This document shows, one piece after another, positions 45,301 to 57,349 of a DNA stretch of 64,000 nt. Both the position numbers and the translations under genes were made by a program. This DNA comes from Pogostemon cablin (taxonomy: Eukaryota; Streptophyta; Magnoliopsida; Lamiales; Lamiaceae): positions 17,462,465 through 17,526,464 of the forward strand of contig CM042985.1 in the NCBI GenBank assembly GCA_023678885.1. The letters are read 5' to 3'. Numbering within the stretch: the stretch's first letter is position 1; every line of letters begins with the position of its first letter. Below the pieces are notes generated by a model, which saw only the letters and a list, made by a program, of their open reading frames with translations, was not told the DNA's origin and made no database searches.

Positions 45301-47278
45301 TAGGGTAATTTGGTATTCGTTTGTCTTAACTATTAAATCACATTAGTGCACTTTGTGTGTATTGAGCAATACTGCTTGAGATCGTTTGACTTATACTAAC
45401 TATATATATAGGAGAACATGATCTCTGTTATTATGGATGTTCGTGCTCTTAATTCCTATATAATAACCTCGACACGTAAGCCAATATTTATGTCTTTTAT
45501 TCATCAATGGGTGAGATTTATATATTAAATCAATAACTCGGTGAGTTGAAAAATAGTGCTGTCTCTATTGTGTGTTGTTGATTGTAGAAGGAATCTGTAT
45601 CCTATTAAATAGGTTGATGATGTTCCCTTGAGGTGCTCATAAGGATTATCATGTAAATCCTGCAGGTGGATTTATTTCGGCATGATAACAAGATTAAGTG
45701 GTACTACTCTCGGATGAGATATTAATTAATGAAGTTGTTAGTAACTTAATTAATTAATGGGTAATATATATTTTAAACACAGGGAGACTAATGCTCATAA
45801 TAAGAAGGAGCCCATAGCGTAATATGGGATTAGAGTGGTAGTGCAGTAATAATATTTTAGTGGACTGTATTATTATTATTGGACTTAAGTATAAGTTTTG
45901 GGCTAAACATTGATACTTAAGCCCAATGGACACACAACTCTAATTGCTCCTCCTGATCCATGTTGTAGCCCATAAATAAGTCACATCAGCTATCCGGAAC
46001 CCTAAAATTCAAGCCAAACACACGTGAGATTGAGGGAGGAAGCAGATTGAGAGTGCCTTGAAGATCGTCGCCCACACGACGTCAAGAATGGACATGGGAA
46101 TACAGTAGAAGATCTGAGAGGTCATTCTGCATACCTATTCTTCTTCAACATGCCCTGGTGAAAGTTAATTCAACTTTATATTCTTTCTTCCGCTGATATA
46201 GAGTCATATGGAACCCTAACGGTTTACGTTATCCAAACGATCAAACACCAACAGTGTGTACATAAGGTGTTAAGAAGGAAGCTATATATATTTGTTACTC
46301 TATGTAGATTATATTTTGATATCTTGCAAGAGTTTAACTTGTATAATTGCGGTAAAAAAAACTCTGAGGAAAGAGTTTGAAATGAAGGATCTTGGAGAAG
46401 TTAGTATTATACTTGGCATGCAGATCAGCTGGTTGCATCAAGAGTCATATCTGATCAACATTCTTAAGAGGTATAACATTAATCTTTGCAAGTCAGTTTG
46501 TGTGCCAGTGATATAAGGATTGAGCCTATCTCTACAGCAAGGACCTCAAACAGATGAGGAGAAGGAAAACATGGACAAGATGCCATACGCTAGCACCGTT
46601 GGCAGTTTAATGTATGCAATGGTGTGTTATACGCTGGATCTAGCTTATGTGATGAGTTTGGTTAGTAAGTTTATGAGCTAGCCAGGGCTGCTACATTGGG
46701 AAGCTGTAAAGTGGGCATTAAGATATATAAAAGGAACAATATCAATATGCCTAAATATTAAGAAGTTAGCAGCTTGGGATTAGGTTGTTGTGGGGTATGT
46801 TGATGAAGATTATGCAGCTAATCCTGACTCTAGGAAGTCCTTGAAAGGGTATGTATTCAACATATTTGGTTCAGCAGTAAATTGGAAGGTTGCGCATCAA
46901 CATGTAGTTTCTCTTTCAACCACTGAAGCAGAATATGTGGCACTTAAAGAAGCAATCAAGGAAGGAGTGTGGCTGATTGGAATTTTGAGGGAGTTTGGGA
47001 TTTAACAAGATGTTGTTGAAGTATTTTGTGACAACCAGAGTGCTCTTCATCTTTCCAAATATCAGAGCTATCATAAAAGGACCAAACATATTGATGTTAG
47101 ATTGTATTTCATGAGAGATATGATTTTTTTTAAAATAGCCAATAAATCTGAGTACAAGGTACTCATCCCTTACAAGAAAAGAAAAATAATCTGTGAAGAA
47201 GGGGTTAGTTGCTGTGAAGAAGATCAAGACAATAGAAAATCCGGCCGATGCTTTTACAAAGGCTTTGAAAGCTCTCAA
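42326..47278 (+). pseudogene. Copia family B gag-pol, interrupted
   Basis: Gag is near 42360-42675 (LLSVLPKSLENFKDTLMYS block). The protease motif reads VIDS followed by a TGA (42923-42925) where the catalytic glycine is expected. Gag-pre-integrase is at 42938-43144 and nearby. Integrase runs from about 43480, with a clear open C-terminal part at 43836-44555 (TPQQNGV just before it, then FWGELV...TYLINLC). Reverse transcriptase runs from about 44556, stops at 45052 for a solo LTR, and resumes at 46254 with the catalytic box Y-V-D-Y near 46299. RNase H is near 46700-47278 (STTEAEYVALKEAIKE). The pol end continues at 60403 after the hAT insertion. It is better preserved than family A but has several stops. 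Confidence 0.88.
45053..46253 (+). repeat. Solo LTR of copia A in copia B reverse transcriptase (1201 bp)
   Basis: Starts TGTTGGATTGAATAC and ends CACCAACA. The 5-mers GTGTG at 45048-45052 and 46254-46258 are identical. Removing the LTR and one GTGTG restores the copia B frame across the site, so this is a clean insertion reduced to a solo LTR by LTR-LTR recombination. The order of events is clear: copia B is older than this insertion. Confidence 0.96.
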
Positions 47279-47530
47279 TAGGGCTATAAAAGAATCGAAT
47301 CAAAGTGAATATTGTTGTATTCGACTTAATTCTTGAATATTCAAATTCGAATTCTTTTAGTAATCAAATTTAAAATTTGATTCGTATTCGATTCAATTAT
47401 ATTTTTCGAACTATTCGCATGTATTCGACTATTCATATTCGAGAATTTTTATTTCTTATTAAATTACATTCGAGAATGTTTATTTGATTTGAATTCGAAT
47501 AAATTATATTCGAATTGGATTCAAAAATAT
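47279..47530. repeat. hAT left terminal and subterminal repeats
   Basis: Dense ATTCGAAT, TATTCGACT and TTCGAATT strings over about 240 bp next to the terminal repeat. Such clusters usually serve as transposase binding sites; that role is inferred. Confidence 0.65.
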
Positions 47531-47921
47531 GTACACATTTTTTGTTTTACTTTTATTAATCTAAATTTAAAAATCCTAATAAAAATCATGAAAAAAAATA
47601 TGAGAATATATAAAATAAATAAATAAATACCATATTTGTACTTGTAAATATAAGATTACAATATTAATAAATAATTTTTATAAAATAAAATAAAAAATAA
47701 AGCTTCAATAACAATAAATAAATTGTTCCAATCCAAAGTTGCATAATCCGAACCAAGTCTGTAAATACAAAACGAGCATTGTTTAATCATAAAAAAGAAA
47801 AAAAGTACATTAATAGATCAACTAGCTTCCCATCGTTGTGTTTGTAATATAACATGCATAAGCTCTTCCTTGTCCTACAATAGAAAAAAATTATATATCA
47901 ATTAAAAAATATCAATTAATA

Positions 47922-49892
47922 TTATATAGAAATAAAAAATATATTAATATAATTCAAGAAAATAGAACTTACATAGGTCACTACAGTCTTCTTGATCCCA
48001 TGGAGTTGATGAACCCAATCTGTTCCACAAATTAATACTTGTACCAACTCCGAAGACAATCTAGAACGATAAGGATCTAAAATCCGAGTCCCTGCATTAA
48101 ATGTAGCCTCTGATGTCACTGTGCTAATAGGAATAGCTAAAAACATCACGAGCAAACTTAGACAAGATATTAAATTTAAGATCTTGAGATTTCCACCAAC
48201 CTAAAGCATCAAAGGCTACGCTACTATCCCAATCTTGACATCTTAAAACTCCTTCCTCCAAATAAATAACCAACTCTGACTTTGATGGAACATCATGCTG
48301 AACAGAGTTCAAGTACTCACCATACATAGACAAATCAGATGGTACAATTCTATCTTTAGAGATAGAACTAATTGTTCCATCTGTACATGTATTATCCAAA
48401 TTGTGAGAATTGAGTTTACATGCCTTCATCTGATCAAGAGCAACATACTCAGAAAATAAATCATGTAATGCATTTCGAACATTTATCACATTTGCACGTG
48501 CATCAGCCTCATTATATATTTTGTTGAAAGCAAACTCAACCAATCTCATTTTGAACCTAGGATCAAGTACTTCTCCAATAGCCATCAAAAGATTACAATT
48601 CCCCCAGTATTTGTCAAACTTTACTTTTGTCTTCTTAATCATATCTCTTATAAACACATCAATATGTTTTTTATTTTCATTCAAAACATGCTTGACTCTC
48701 CGAATGACAGCTAGAAAAATATTAGAAGTAGGATAATCACTTTCAGATATTACTTGAGTAGCTACATAAAATACCCTCAAGGTATTAACAACTTCTTCTC
48801 TCTTTTTCCAATCTTCTGGGCTAGGACAATGGGTGTATAAAGCCTCTCTATGTGCAATTATAGGGAATGCATCTTTAACTCTAATGACCTCAACTAAAAT
48901 TTCATACGTGGAATTCCAACGAGTAGAACAATCAATAATCAATATTTTCACAGGAATCCCCAAATATTGAATAATTTCAGAAAATTTCCTCAACCTTGAC
49001 TCAGATAGATTAATGAACCGCATACTTTTTTTCACATTTAGAACTATAGATTTAATCATTGAAAGATCATCTAGCATGACATGATTCAATATATGTGCAG
49101 TGCATCTAACATGGAACAACTTACCATATAATGGTAACTTAAGACTCTTAGAGAAAAGTCCTTTAGCAATATCGATTGCTGCATTATTATTTGAGGCATT
49201 GTCCACTGATATGGTGAAGACTTTATATCCAATTCCCCAATTTTTAGTGCACTTTATAAGTCCATCAAATATATCAACTCCTACAAAAAGAAAATTATTT
49301 ATATTAGCAAGAATATACATAATATATGTAAAGCACATTGATAATTGGATATAAAGAATAATTTTACATGTATGTGTAGGAGGGAGGGCTATAAAACTAA
49401 GAACTCTCTTTTGAAGTTGCCATTGAGTATCAACAAAGTGACCAGTAACACACATATAAGAGATCTTTTGCACCAATGACTTCCAAATATCCGTGGTCAA
49501 TGATATTTTATTAATGCCTTTTAGCATCAACTGCAATTTTTTCTTGTCAATGTCATAAACATTTATGACATCACTCTTGACCATGGCATGAGAGATCTTC
49601 TCAAATTGTGGCAAATTAACTTTGAACATGAAAGTAAAACCATAGTTTTCCACAACATTGAATGGTTGTTCATTCATTAGAACCCAATGAGCAATAGCTT
49701 CTCTCTGCTTCGTATGATCATATCTACCATTTGACAAAGGTTTCATCTAAAACTTTGATTTTGCGGGTTGAAATTGCAACTTCTTTTGCCTATTTACATG
49801 GAGTTTTTTTCCCGCATTTTTCTCATATGATTCCAAAGATGTGTTGTTGTTGAAGAAGGTGGCTTACTAAGAAGAGTCTTGCAATAGATGCA
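47922..49892 (-). pseudogene. hAT transposase (BED finger, RNase-H-like fold), damaged
   Basis: The N-terminal piece near 49892 reads C-I-Y-C...H-L-W-N-H, a BED-type zinc finger cut by the copia LTR. The main open stretch (49746-48124) contains LTTDIWKS with the first catalytic aspartate, VDNASNNNAAI, CTAHILNHVMLDD, DCSTRWNSTYEIL and, near the end, WDSSVAFDALGWWKS. The C-terminal dimerisation block (LAIPISTVTSEATFNAGTRILD..RS.L) follows in another frame at 48155-47922 because of one extra T near 48135. A TAG precedes the ATG at 49746. An apparent intron at 49281-49367 is in frame. Overall length fits plant Daysleeper/RICESLEEPER-like transposases. No transposition activity is expected. Confidence 0.88.
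49281..49367 (-). other. Probable 87-bp intron of hAT transposase
   Basis: Minus strand: GTAAAATT at the donor and TTTTTGTAG at the acceptor bracket an AT-rich stretch coding for hydrophobic residues that break the conserved PPTHT-GVDIFDG reading. It is 29 codons long with no stop, so it reads through unspliced. The exon base before GT is T where G would be expected; splicing would join T to GA and make TGA. Confidence 0.6.
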
Positions 49893-51075
49893 TGTTGGAT
49901 TGTATGCTAAAAGCCTAGCTTTAGTATGAACAATGTTTTAACAATATTTAAAATGAGAATCATTGATCAAATGGTTGTATTTTGTAATCTATTTATATAT
50001 CGATACAATAGTTCATTTACTTTATACTTTAGATAATATGGTGTGCGGCGTCGCACGGAAGATCATATTGTAGGCTCCTTATAAAGTATAAAAAAATGCT
50101 CACAATCGAGATAGAGGGGAATAATCTATTGGGATGGTTTAAGTGTGATTTGATATTAGTTTATCTTAATTATTAAATCACATTAGTGCACTTTGTGTCT
50201 ATTGAGTAGGACCGCTTGAGATCGTTCGACTTATACTGACTATATAGAAGAACTTGATCTCAGTTATTATAGATGTTCGTGCTTTAATTCCTATATAATA
50301 ACCTCGACACGTAAGCCAGTATTTATGTATTTGATTCATCAATGAGTGAGATTTAACTATTAAATCAACAATGGTGCTATCTATATGGTGTGCTATTGAT
50401 TGTAGAAGGAATCCTTGTCCTATTAAATAAGCTGATGATGTCCCCTTGAGGAGATCATAAGGATTATCATGTAAACCCTGCAGGTGGATTTATTCTGACA
50501 TGATAACAATGTTGAGTGGTACTACTCTCAGATGAGATATTAATTAATGGAGTTGTCAGTAACTTAATTAATTAATGGGCATTGTATATCTTAAACACGG
50601 GGAGACTAACGGGCTCATAATAAGAAGGAGCCCATAATTTAATTTGGGATTAGAGCGGCAGTGCAGTAATAATATTTTAGTGTACTGTATTATTATTATT
50701 TGACTTAAGTATAAGTTTGGAGCTAAACTTGGATACTTAAGCCCGATGGAGGCCCGACTCTAATTTCTCTTCCTGGTCCTTGTTGTTGCCCATAAATAAG
50801 CTACCTCATTAATCCTGACACCCTAATCCGTGCCTAATACCATAGAGAAAAGATGGAGGATTACAAATTGAGAGGGTCTTGATGATCGTCGTCCACACGA
50901 AGTCAAGACTAGGCTTTGGAATACAGCACAAGATCGGAAGGTCGTTAGTTGATACTGATCTATCTCTTCACCAACATACCACGGTGAAAGGTAATTTATT
51001 CTATTTGTTTCCACTGCAATAAATTTACATAGAACCCGAATGAATCAAGTGGACCATAAGATCTGATCACCAACA
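49893..51075 (+). repeat. 5' LTR of copia A copy 4 (1183 bp)
   Basis: Starts TGTTGGATTGTATGC and ends CACCAACA, followed by the primer site. It lies inside the hAT transposase gene and lacks the extra module of the LTR at 3299. Confidence 0.93.
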
Positions 51076-51077
51076 AT

Positions 51078-51089
51078 TGGTATCAGAGC
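51078..51089 (+). promoter_or_regulatory. Primer binding site, initiator-Met type, copia A
   Basis: TGGTATCAGAGC lies two bases after the LTR end. It is the standard plant copia primer site, complementary to initiator tRNA-Met. Confidence 0.93.
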
Positions 51090-51454
51090 TGACAGTTTCT
51101 TGGTCGCACATAAAACGTTTCACCTAGGGTTTATGTGGTTATATATTTTTGTTCAGAATCGAAATGCATGAGAATTAGGATTTGATATATTATTGTATTA
51201 TTCAATGTAAACCCTATTTGTGTCGCGATTGCTTCCGGCAATTCATGGTGGTGATGTGCGGCGTGGATGTGGCTAGCGAGATGACGTAACAGCGCTGGAC
51301 GACAGCCCAACACAACACGCAAAGGTGCACGGTGGTGTGCTTGTTGGCCTTCTTGGCGTGTAAGTAAACGAGCGAGCTACCAAGTGGGCACTGGGTGCCA
51401 GGTGGAGTTTGACGATGGCAAGCATTGCAACTGGGGGTGCGCACATTTGCATAG

Positions 51455-51594
51455 CACTGGGTACATGGATGGCGTAAGTTATCGCACATGATAGCATGTT
51501 GCGCGTGCTTGAAAGAGTGCTGGGCACTGGGCACATGGATGGCGTAAGTTATTGCACATGACAGCATGTTGCGCGTGCTTGAAAGAGTGCTGGG
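51455..51594 (+). repeat. 70-bp tandem duplication in copia A leader
   Basis: Two near-identical units, 51455-51524 and 51525-51594. The equivalent place in the second internal copy (about 57724) has a single diverged unit, so the duplication happened in this copy. Confidence 0.85.
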
Positions 51595-51699
51595 CACTCA
51601 CGATAGCACTGGTGGGCGAGAAGATTGCTACCCAAGCGACCTGGCGTGTAAGGCGTGTAGTAAGGTGAGTGTTGGCGATCGGCGGCATATAGTTGGCCT

Positions 51700-51960
51700 G
51701 TTGAGAAGCACGCATCATGCAGTATGCCGAGCAGATCAGGCGGTGTTCTTGGCGAGTCATGCATCGTACAGGGCGGTGTTCTAGGAGAGTCAGACGGCAT
51801 TATGGGCAAGTCTTATAACATTCCAGGCGAGTCAGCGAGTAAAGCAGCATTCTAGACCAGTCAGGCAGCGTTCAGGGTGAGTCAGGAAGCATTCTGGGCG
51901 AGTCTTATAATATTTGGGAGAGTCGAACATTGTTCTAGCGAGTCAATCAGGGAATCAGGC
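51700..51960 (+). repeat. 22-24-bp GAGTCAGGCAGCATTCT repeat array, leader copy 1
   Basis: About ten degenerate units with GGCGAGTC followed by a GCATTCT- or ACATTC-like half. The array at 57900-58190 is the counterpart in the downstream internal copy. Confidence 0.75.
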
Positions 51961-52900
51961 GAGATGACAGATGACTTGTTGGCAGGCAGGCGAGGCTGAT
52001 TGACTTGAGCTCTAGCATGCAGATCTGCACGAGTCGAGTTCGTTCTGTAGCGTGGCTGTACATTTTTTAGTTTCGATCCCCATCTGTGATGAACATATTC
52101 GTGCTTGGTGGTGAACGATCGAATTTGCTAATATATAACTATCATAATTGATTTAATTATCTAATTATTGTTATATATGTTATGCATGATTCTCTGTAAT
52201 TTCTCTACCTTATGTTCTGTAATAGGAGCATGTTAGGTTGTCTATTGTCTTATTGAATATTATATGCATGTAAAAACCCTCGGTCTTAAATAACTAAGTG
52301 GGGGAAGGTTTATTTAAATATTTCCACGACCTCCATTATTGGTTTGTAAGTGATGTGGATAAACTTGCGCGTTGGTTATAGTGCCTTCCTCCCCATTGGA
52401 TGAGTTTATTCTTGGATTGCTGGTACAAACTTCTCTATGATGGTTGTAAAAAGTTATCTGAGTGTGTGTGATCTTCTCGATCTGAAGGGACATAAGCTTA
52501 GGCAATGGACTTGGAATCAAATAATAGTGTACACTTAGTTGCAAATAGTAAGTATTCTCCCCATCGGGGTCACTGCTGTTACTTGCATGGCTAAAAAAGA
52601 ACCAACTAATAATTATTTTATCATAAAGTTAGGTTGACGAATGAAATTAATGGGTAAAACATTCTCTTGTAAATGTTTGGGTTTGTATACGTCCACACTA
52701 TCGTGGCATGCAAATTCACGGTGTTGAGATGTTGGTGAATTTTATTTTATATTAATTTGATGGAATCAATATAATATGGTAAATTCGAAGTATTTGATCA
52801 GTGTAATTATTTACGTAATTCTCTATATTTTAAATGTTTTTATTCCACTAATTGCTAACTGAATGAAATCATATTTACTGGTCCATAATTAGATGATTGA

Positions 52901-55900
52901 TAAGAATCTTGGTTTTAATTCTTACAGCTTAAGAAAATACATGTGTTCTCTATAAGGATGTTCTCTGATGCCTATTTACGTCTCTATTGGAGAGGTGAGA
53001 GGTTCATAGAGATGTGATGGTCAATATCATGAGATTTTTCGGATACTTGAGTAAGTTAGAAAGGCAAGAGGTCATAGTTGACTTGATAATTTTATTGAAT
53101 TTCTTTGGAGTAGAAATTGAAGGGAAAACCTAAGATAATTTTATTTTTTATTATTTGCCTAGATGTTTTGAGCAAGTTCCACCTGAACTACAAGAGCTTG
53201 TATACGGTAGGGAATTTCTAACTAAACATGTGGCGAAAGAAAGCCATTTTCATCAAGGTGTAAATAAGGTTAGTATCTTATTCAGTAGTTGAAGCATGAT
53301 TAGTGATGGCATCTATTGACACGTGTGTAGATACCGGATCACTAAAAAGCTGTAACTAAGTGATGATGAGATTATTGAGTACATAGGTAAGCCACGAAAG
53401 TATTGGCTATTGCAGTGGGAATAGTTTATTTATTTTATGATAGGAATAAACATTTGATTTTGAGAAATTATTTTTACGTACGTTTTCATAGAAATAATTT
53501 AATTTTAGTTTCTATGTATTTATGGATGAATACTCTAATGCATTTAAATGACATGGTCATTATAATGAAGGATGGAGCTATAATCTGTTGTAGTATGTTG
53601 GTGGATACTTTGTACACTCTTAAATCATGTTTATCCCACGGATGCAACAAATTGAAATGATAACGCGACTTCTAATCCTAATAAGAGACAGAATCCTTCA
53701 AATATGAACCAAACATACCTTTTTGGCATCTGAGACTAGGTCATGGTTAATTTCCATTTCAAGGCAAAGGAGTGTAGAGCCAAAGATATGTAGGAATTGT
53801 TTCATTCTGATTTATGCCGTCCTAAGACTATCCAAGCGAGAGGTGGTTATGAATATTCATCACCTTACGTGATGATTGTTCTAGAAAAAGATATATTTTT
53901 TATGCACGTCAATTCTGAGTACTATGATTAATTCAAAAAGTGCATGACTCATACGGTGAAGGGTCATCAAAAATATATCAAGTCATTATGATTCAATCGT
54001 GGTGGAGAGTACCTCTTTGGATAATTTAAGAATTATTTATTAGAGATTGGGATTGAACTCCAAGTTGTCAATACCGGGTAAACCCCAGCCAAATGGTGTG
54101 GCAAAAAGAAGGAATAACACTCTTATGGTAGTTGTTAGACAGATGATGAGTTATTTGAAATTACTAAATTCATTTTTTGGGTATGCCCTAGAAACAACAT
54201 GTTGAATTGATGATTGTCTGTTTTGTAGGATACCCTAGAGAAGAAGGGTGATTTATTTAGTCTAAAAGATCAAGAGAGTGTTTATTAATACGAACACTAG
54301 ATTTTTGGAAAAGGATTATGTAATAAATTACAAACACATGAATAATATGTTCTATAAGATTTGAGAAGGGAAACACAAGGTTAGTACCTTGTCGTAGCAC
54401 CACAAGTAAACTGCATCGCGTGTTACATCAGATACACAATTGCATGTAGCGCCTTGTCATAGTGGGAGATTGTTCAACAATGGGATAGATTTATATTTTG
54501 GGAGAGTCGTAAGTCTTGGTCCCTACTAAACATGAAATCAACCAATGGTACGACGAAGCACTACAAGATAAAATACAATATCTTAGCGAGTTGCAATGAT
54601 TTCTGAAATAGAATCTATGTATTCTAAATCAAATCTGGGAGCTTGTAGAACCACCCAATGGTATGAAAGCCATTGGATGTAAATGGGTTTACAAAAGAAA
54701 ATGAGGATCTGATGGTAAGGTGGAAACCTTTAAGGAAAGGCTTGTTGCGAAAGGATATACTCAGAAACAGTGAATCAATTATGAGGAAACCTCTTCGCCT
54801 ATGGCCATTTTTAATTCAATCCAAATACTTTTATTTATTGCTACTCATATTGAATTATGAGGTATAGCAAATAGATGCCAAGACAGCTTTCGTGATTGGA
54901 AGTCTTGAGGAAAACATCTATGTAAAGCAGCCAGAGTGATTCATTGCAAATGGCTAAGAGCATTTTGTGTGTAAGCTTAAAATTATCCATCAATGGACCA
55001 AAGCAAGCTTCCAGATCATGGAGCATCCATTTTGATGAAAAAATCCAGCCATAAGGATTTAATCAATGTTCGAATGGGCCTTGTGTATTGAAAAGAGTGA
55101 TGGAAACGTGGTGGTATTTCTTGTACTGTACATAGATGGTATCTTATTCATTGGAGACAATGAAAGAGTATTGTTGGGCGTATGGATATGGTTGATAAAG
55201 CAGTATGAAATGTAGGACTTAAGACAAGCAAAACATGTTCTTGCGATAATGGTGATAAGGATCTCAAGAAAGGATGTTGCGCTTATCTTAAGCTTCATAT
55301 ATTGATACAATCCTTGCTCGTTTTAGCATGCAACTTCTAGAAATTTTTTCAATTTTTCAAAAATGGAGTGACTTTATCTAAGAAAATGTGTCTTATGACA
55401 AAAAAGAAGATAAAGGCGGTGAAGATGGTCCCTTATGCTTCGGTGAATAGGGAAGCTTAATATGTGGAATGCTATGCACGAGAATGTATATTTATTTTGT
55501 CGATGGCATGGACAGTGGGTATCAAGGTAACTTTGAATAAGAACGTTGAACTGTGGTAAGACATATATTTAGAAGTACCTGAAAAGGACTAGAAGTTATA
55601 TGTGGTCTTACCGAACAGATTCATTGCTTCTCGTGGGTTACAAAGATTCGGTTTTTCAAATCAGATAGGGACGACAGTAAATTTGCCTCAAGGTTATGTG
55701 TTTATTTTGGGAAGTTGAGCCATAATATAGAGGAGTGTTAAATAAAAATATATTTCGGACTCCACCATGGAAGAATGATAATATTGGAGCCTTATGGCAG
55801 CCAAAGTATCTGTATGGTTCAAGAAACTTCGTAAAGGACTTAGATGTGATTCTAAGGTTACCCAAGGTTGTCACAATTTATTGTGATAATAATGGTGCAG

Positions 55901-56145
55901 TTGCAAACTTAAATGAATCATGAGCCCGTAAGGTAATTAAACACATTGAGAGCAAATATCACCTGATACGAGAAATCTTATGATAAGGAAAGGTTGTTGT
56001 CGCCAAGATTGCATTGGATGATAACCTAGTAATTCCTTTTACAAGGACCTTAAGGTGAAAGCTTTTGATGGTCATGTACTGAGAGTGGAAATCAGATGTA
56101 TGGCAGTTGACATGGCAGGATGGTCTTTTAGTATAAGTGGGAGAT
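52901..56145 (+). pseudogene. Copia family A, copy 4: gag-pol, most complete copy
   Basis: A gag-like region lies near 52960-53300 (LSKLERQEV...PRCFEQVPPELQELVYG). Gag-pre-integrase and the integrase core are near 53700-54240 (HSDL, RGGYEY, then KPQPNGV). Reverse transcriptase is near 54660-55330, with the box read Y-I-D-G at 55129-55140. RNase H is near 55560-56090 (VTIYCDNNGAVANL). A polypurine tract lies at 56135-56144. Frameshifts and stops occur in every domain. With both LTRs present it is the reference copy for the family here. Confidence 0.85.
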
Positions 56146-57349
56146 TGTTGGATTGTATAGTGAAAACCTAGCTTTAGTATGAACAATATTTTAATAATAT
56201 TTGAAATGAGAATCATTGATCAAATGATTGTAGTTTATAATCAATTTATATATATATCGATGCAATAGTCCATTAACTTTATACTGTAGATAATATGGTG
56301 TGCGGCGTTGCACAGAAGATCATATTGTCAGCTCCTTATAAAGTATAAACAGATGCTCACAATCGAGATAGATGGGGACAATCTATCGGGATGGTTGTAG
56401 TGTGATTTGATATTAGTTTGTCTTAACTATTAAATCACATTAGTGCACTTTGTGTGTATGGAGCAGGACCGCTTGAGATCGTTCGACTTGTACTTACTAT
56501 ATAGAAGAACTTGATCTCAGTTATTATGGATGTTCATCCTTTAAATTCCTAAATAATAACATCGACACGTCAGCCAGTATTTATGTCTTTGATTCATCAA
56601 TGGGTTAGATTTAATTATTAAATCAACAAGTTCGGTGAGTTGGGATATGGTACTGTCTCTATGGTGTGCTGTTGATTATAGAAGGAATCTGTGTCCTATT
56701 AAATAGGCTGATGATGTCCCCTTGAGGATTTCATAAGGATTTTTATGTAAACTCTGCAGGTGGATTTATTCCAGCATGATAACAAGGTTGAGTGGCACTA
56801 CTCTCGGATGAGATATTAATTAATGGACTTATCAGTAACTTAATTAATTAATGAGTATTGTATGTCTTAAACACGGGGAGACTAACGGGCTCATAATAAG
56901 AAGGAGCATATAACGTAATTTGGGATTAGAACGGCAATGCAGTAATAATACTTTAGTGGACTGTATTATTATTATTAGACTTAAGTATAAGTTTTGGGCT
57001 AAACTTGGATACTTAAATTCCATGGAGGCCCGACTATAATTTATCCTCCTGGTCCCTGTTGTAGCCCCATAAATAAGCCACATCATTAATCCCGAAACCC
57101 TAATCTGCACCTAATACAGTAGAGAAAAGATGGAGGATTACAGATTGAGAGGGTCTTGAAGATTGTCTCCCACACGACGTCAATACTAGGCTTAAGTATA
57201 CAATAGAAGATCGGAAGGTCGTTAGTTGTTGCTGATCGATCACTTCACCAACATACCACGGTGAAAGATAATTTTTTCTATTCGTTTCCATTGCAATAGA
57301 TTTAAATGGAACCCGAACGAATTGTGTAGACTATAAGATCTCACCAACA
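56146..57349 (+). repeat. Second LTR of copia A copy 4 (1204 bp)
   Basis: Starts TGTTGGATTGTATAG and ends CACCAACA. It follows a polypurine tract, so it is a 3' LTR, but it is also followed by a primer site at 57352-57363 and another leader, so it doubles as a 5' LTR. Confidence 0.93.

Larger units (their letters stand above)
51090..52900 (+). other. Copia A leader, GC-rich and repetitive
   Basis: There is no convincing coding sequence. A 70-bp tandem duplication lies at 51455-51594 (units joined at CACTGGG, each with ACATGGATGGCG and GCGCGTGCTTGAAAGAGTGC). From about 51700 to 51960 a 22-24-bp motif recurs, near GGCGAGTCAGGCAGCATTCT. CGAGTCGAGTT occurs near 52030. The minus strand has open frames here only because of base composition. 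The second copy is at 57364-58900. Confidence 0.6.

Noticed and set aside
51214..51809. Several overlapping minus-strand frames of 80-130 codons rich in Cys, His and Pro
   Set aside because: They lie antisense to the copia leader, follow its tandem duplication and GC-rich content, and are not preserved in the second leader copy.
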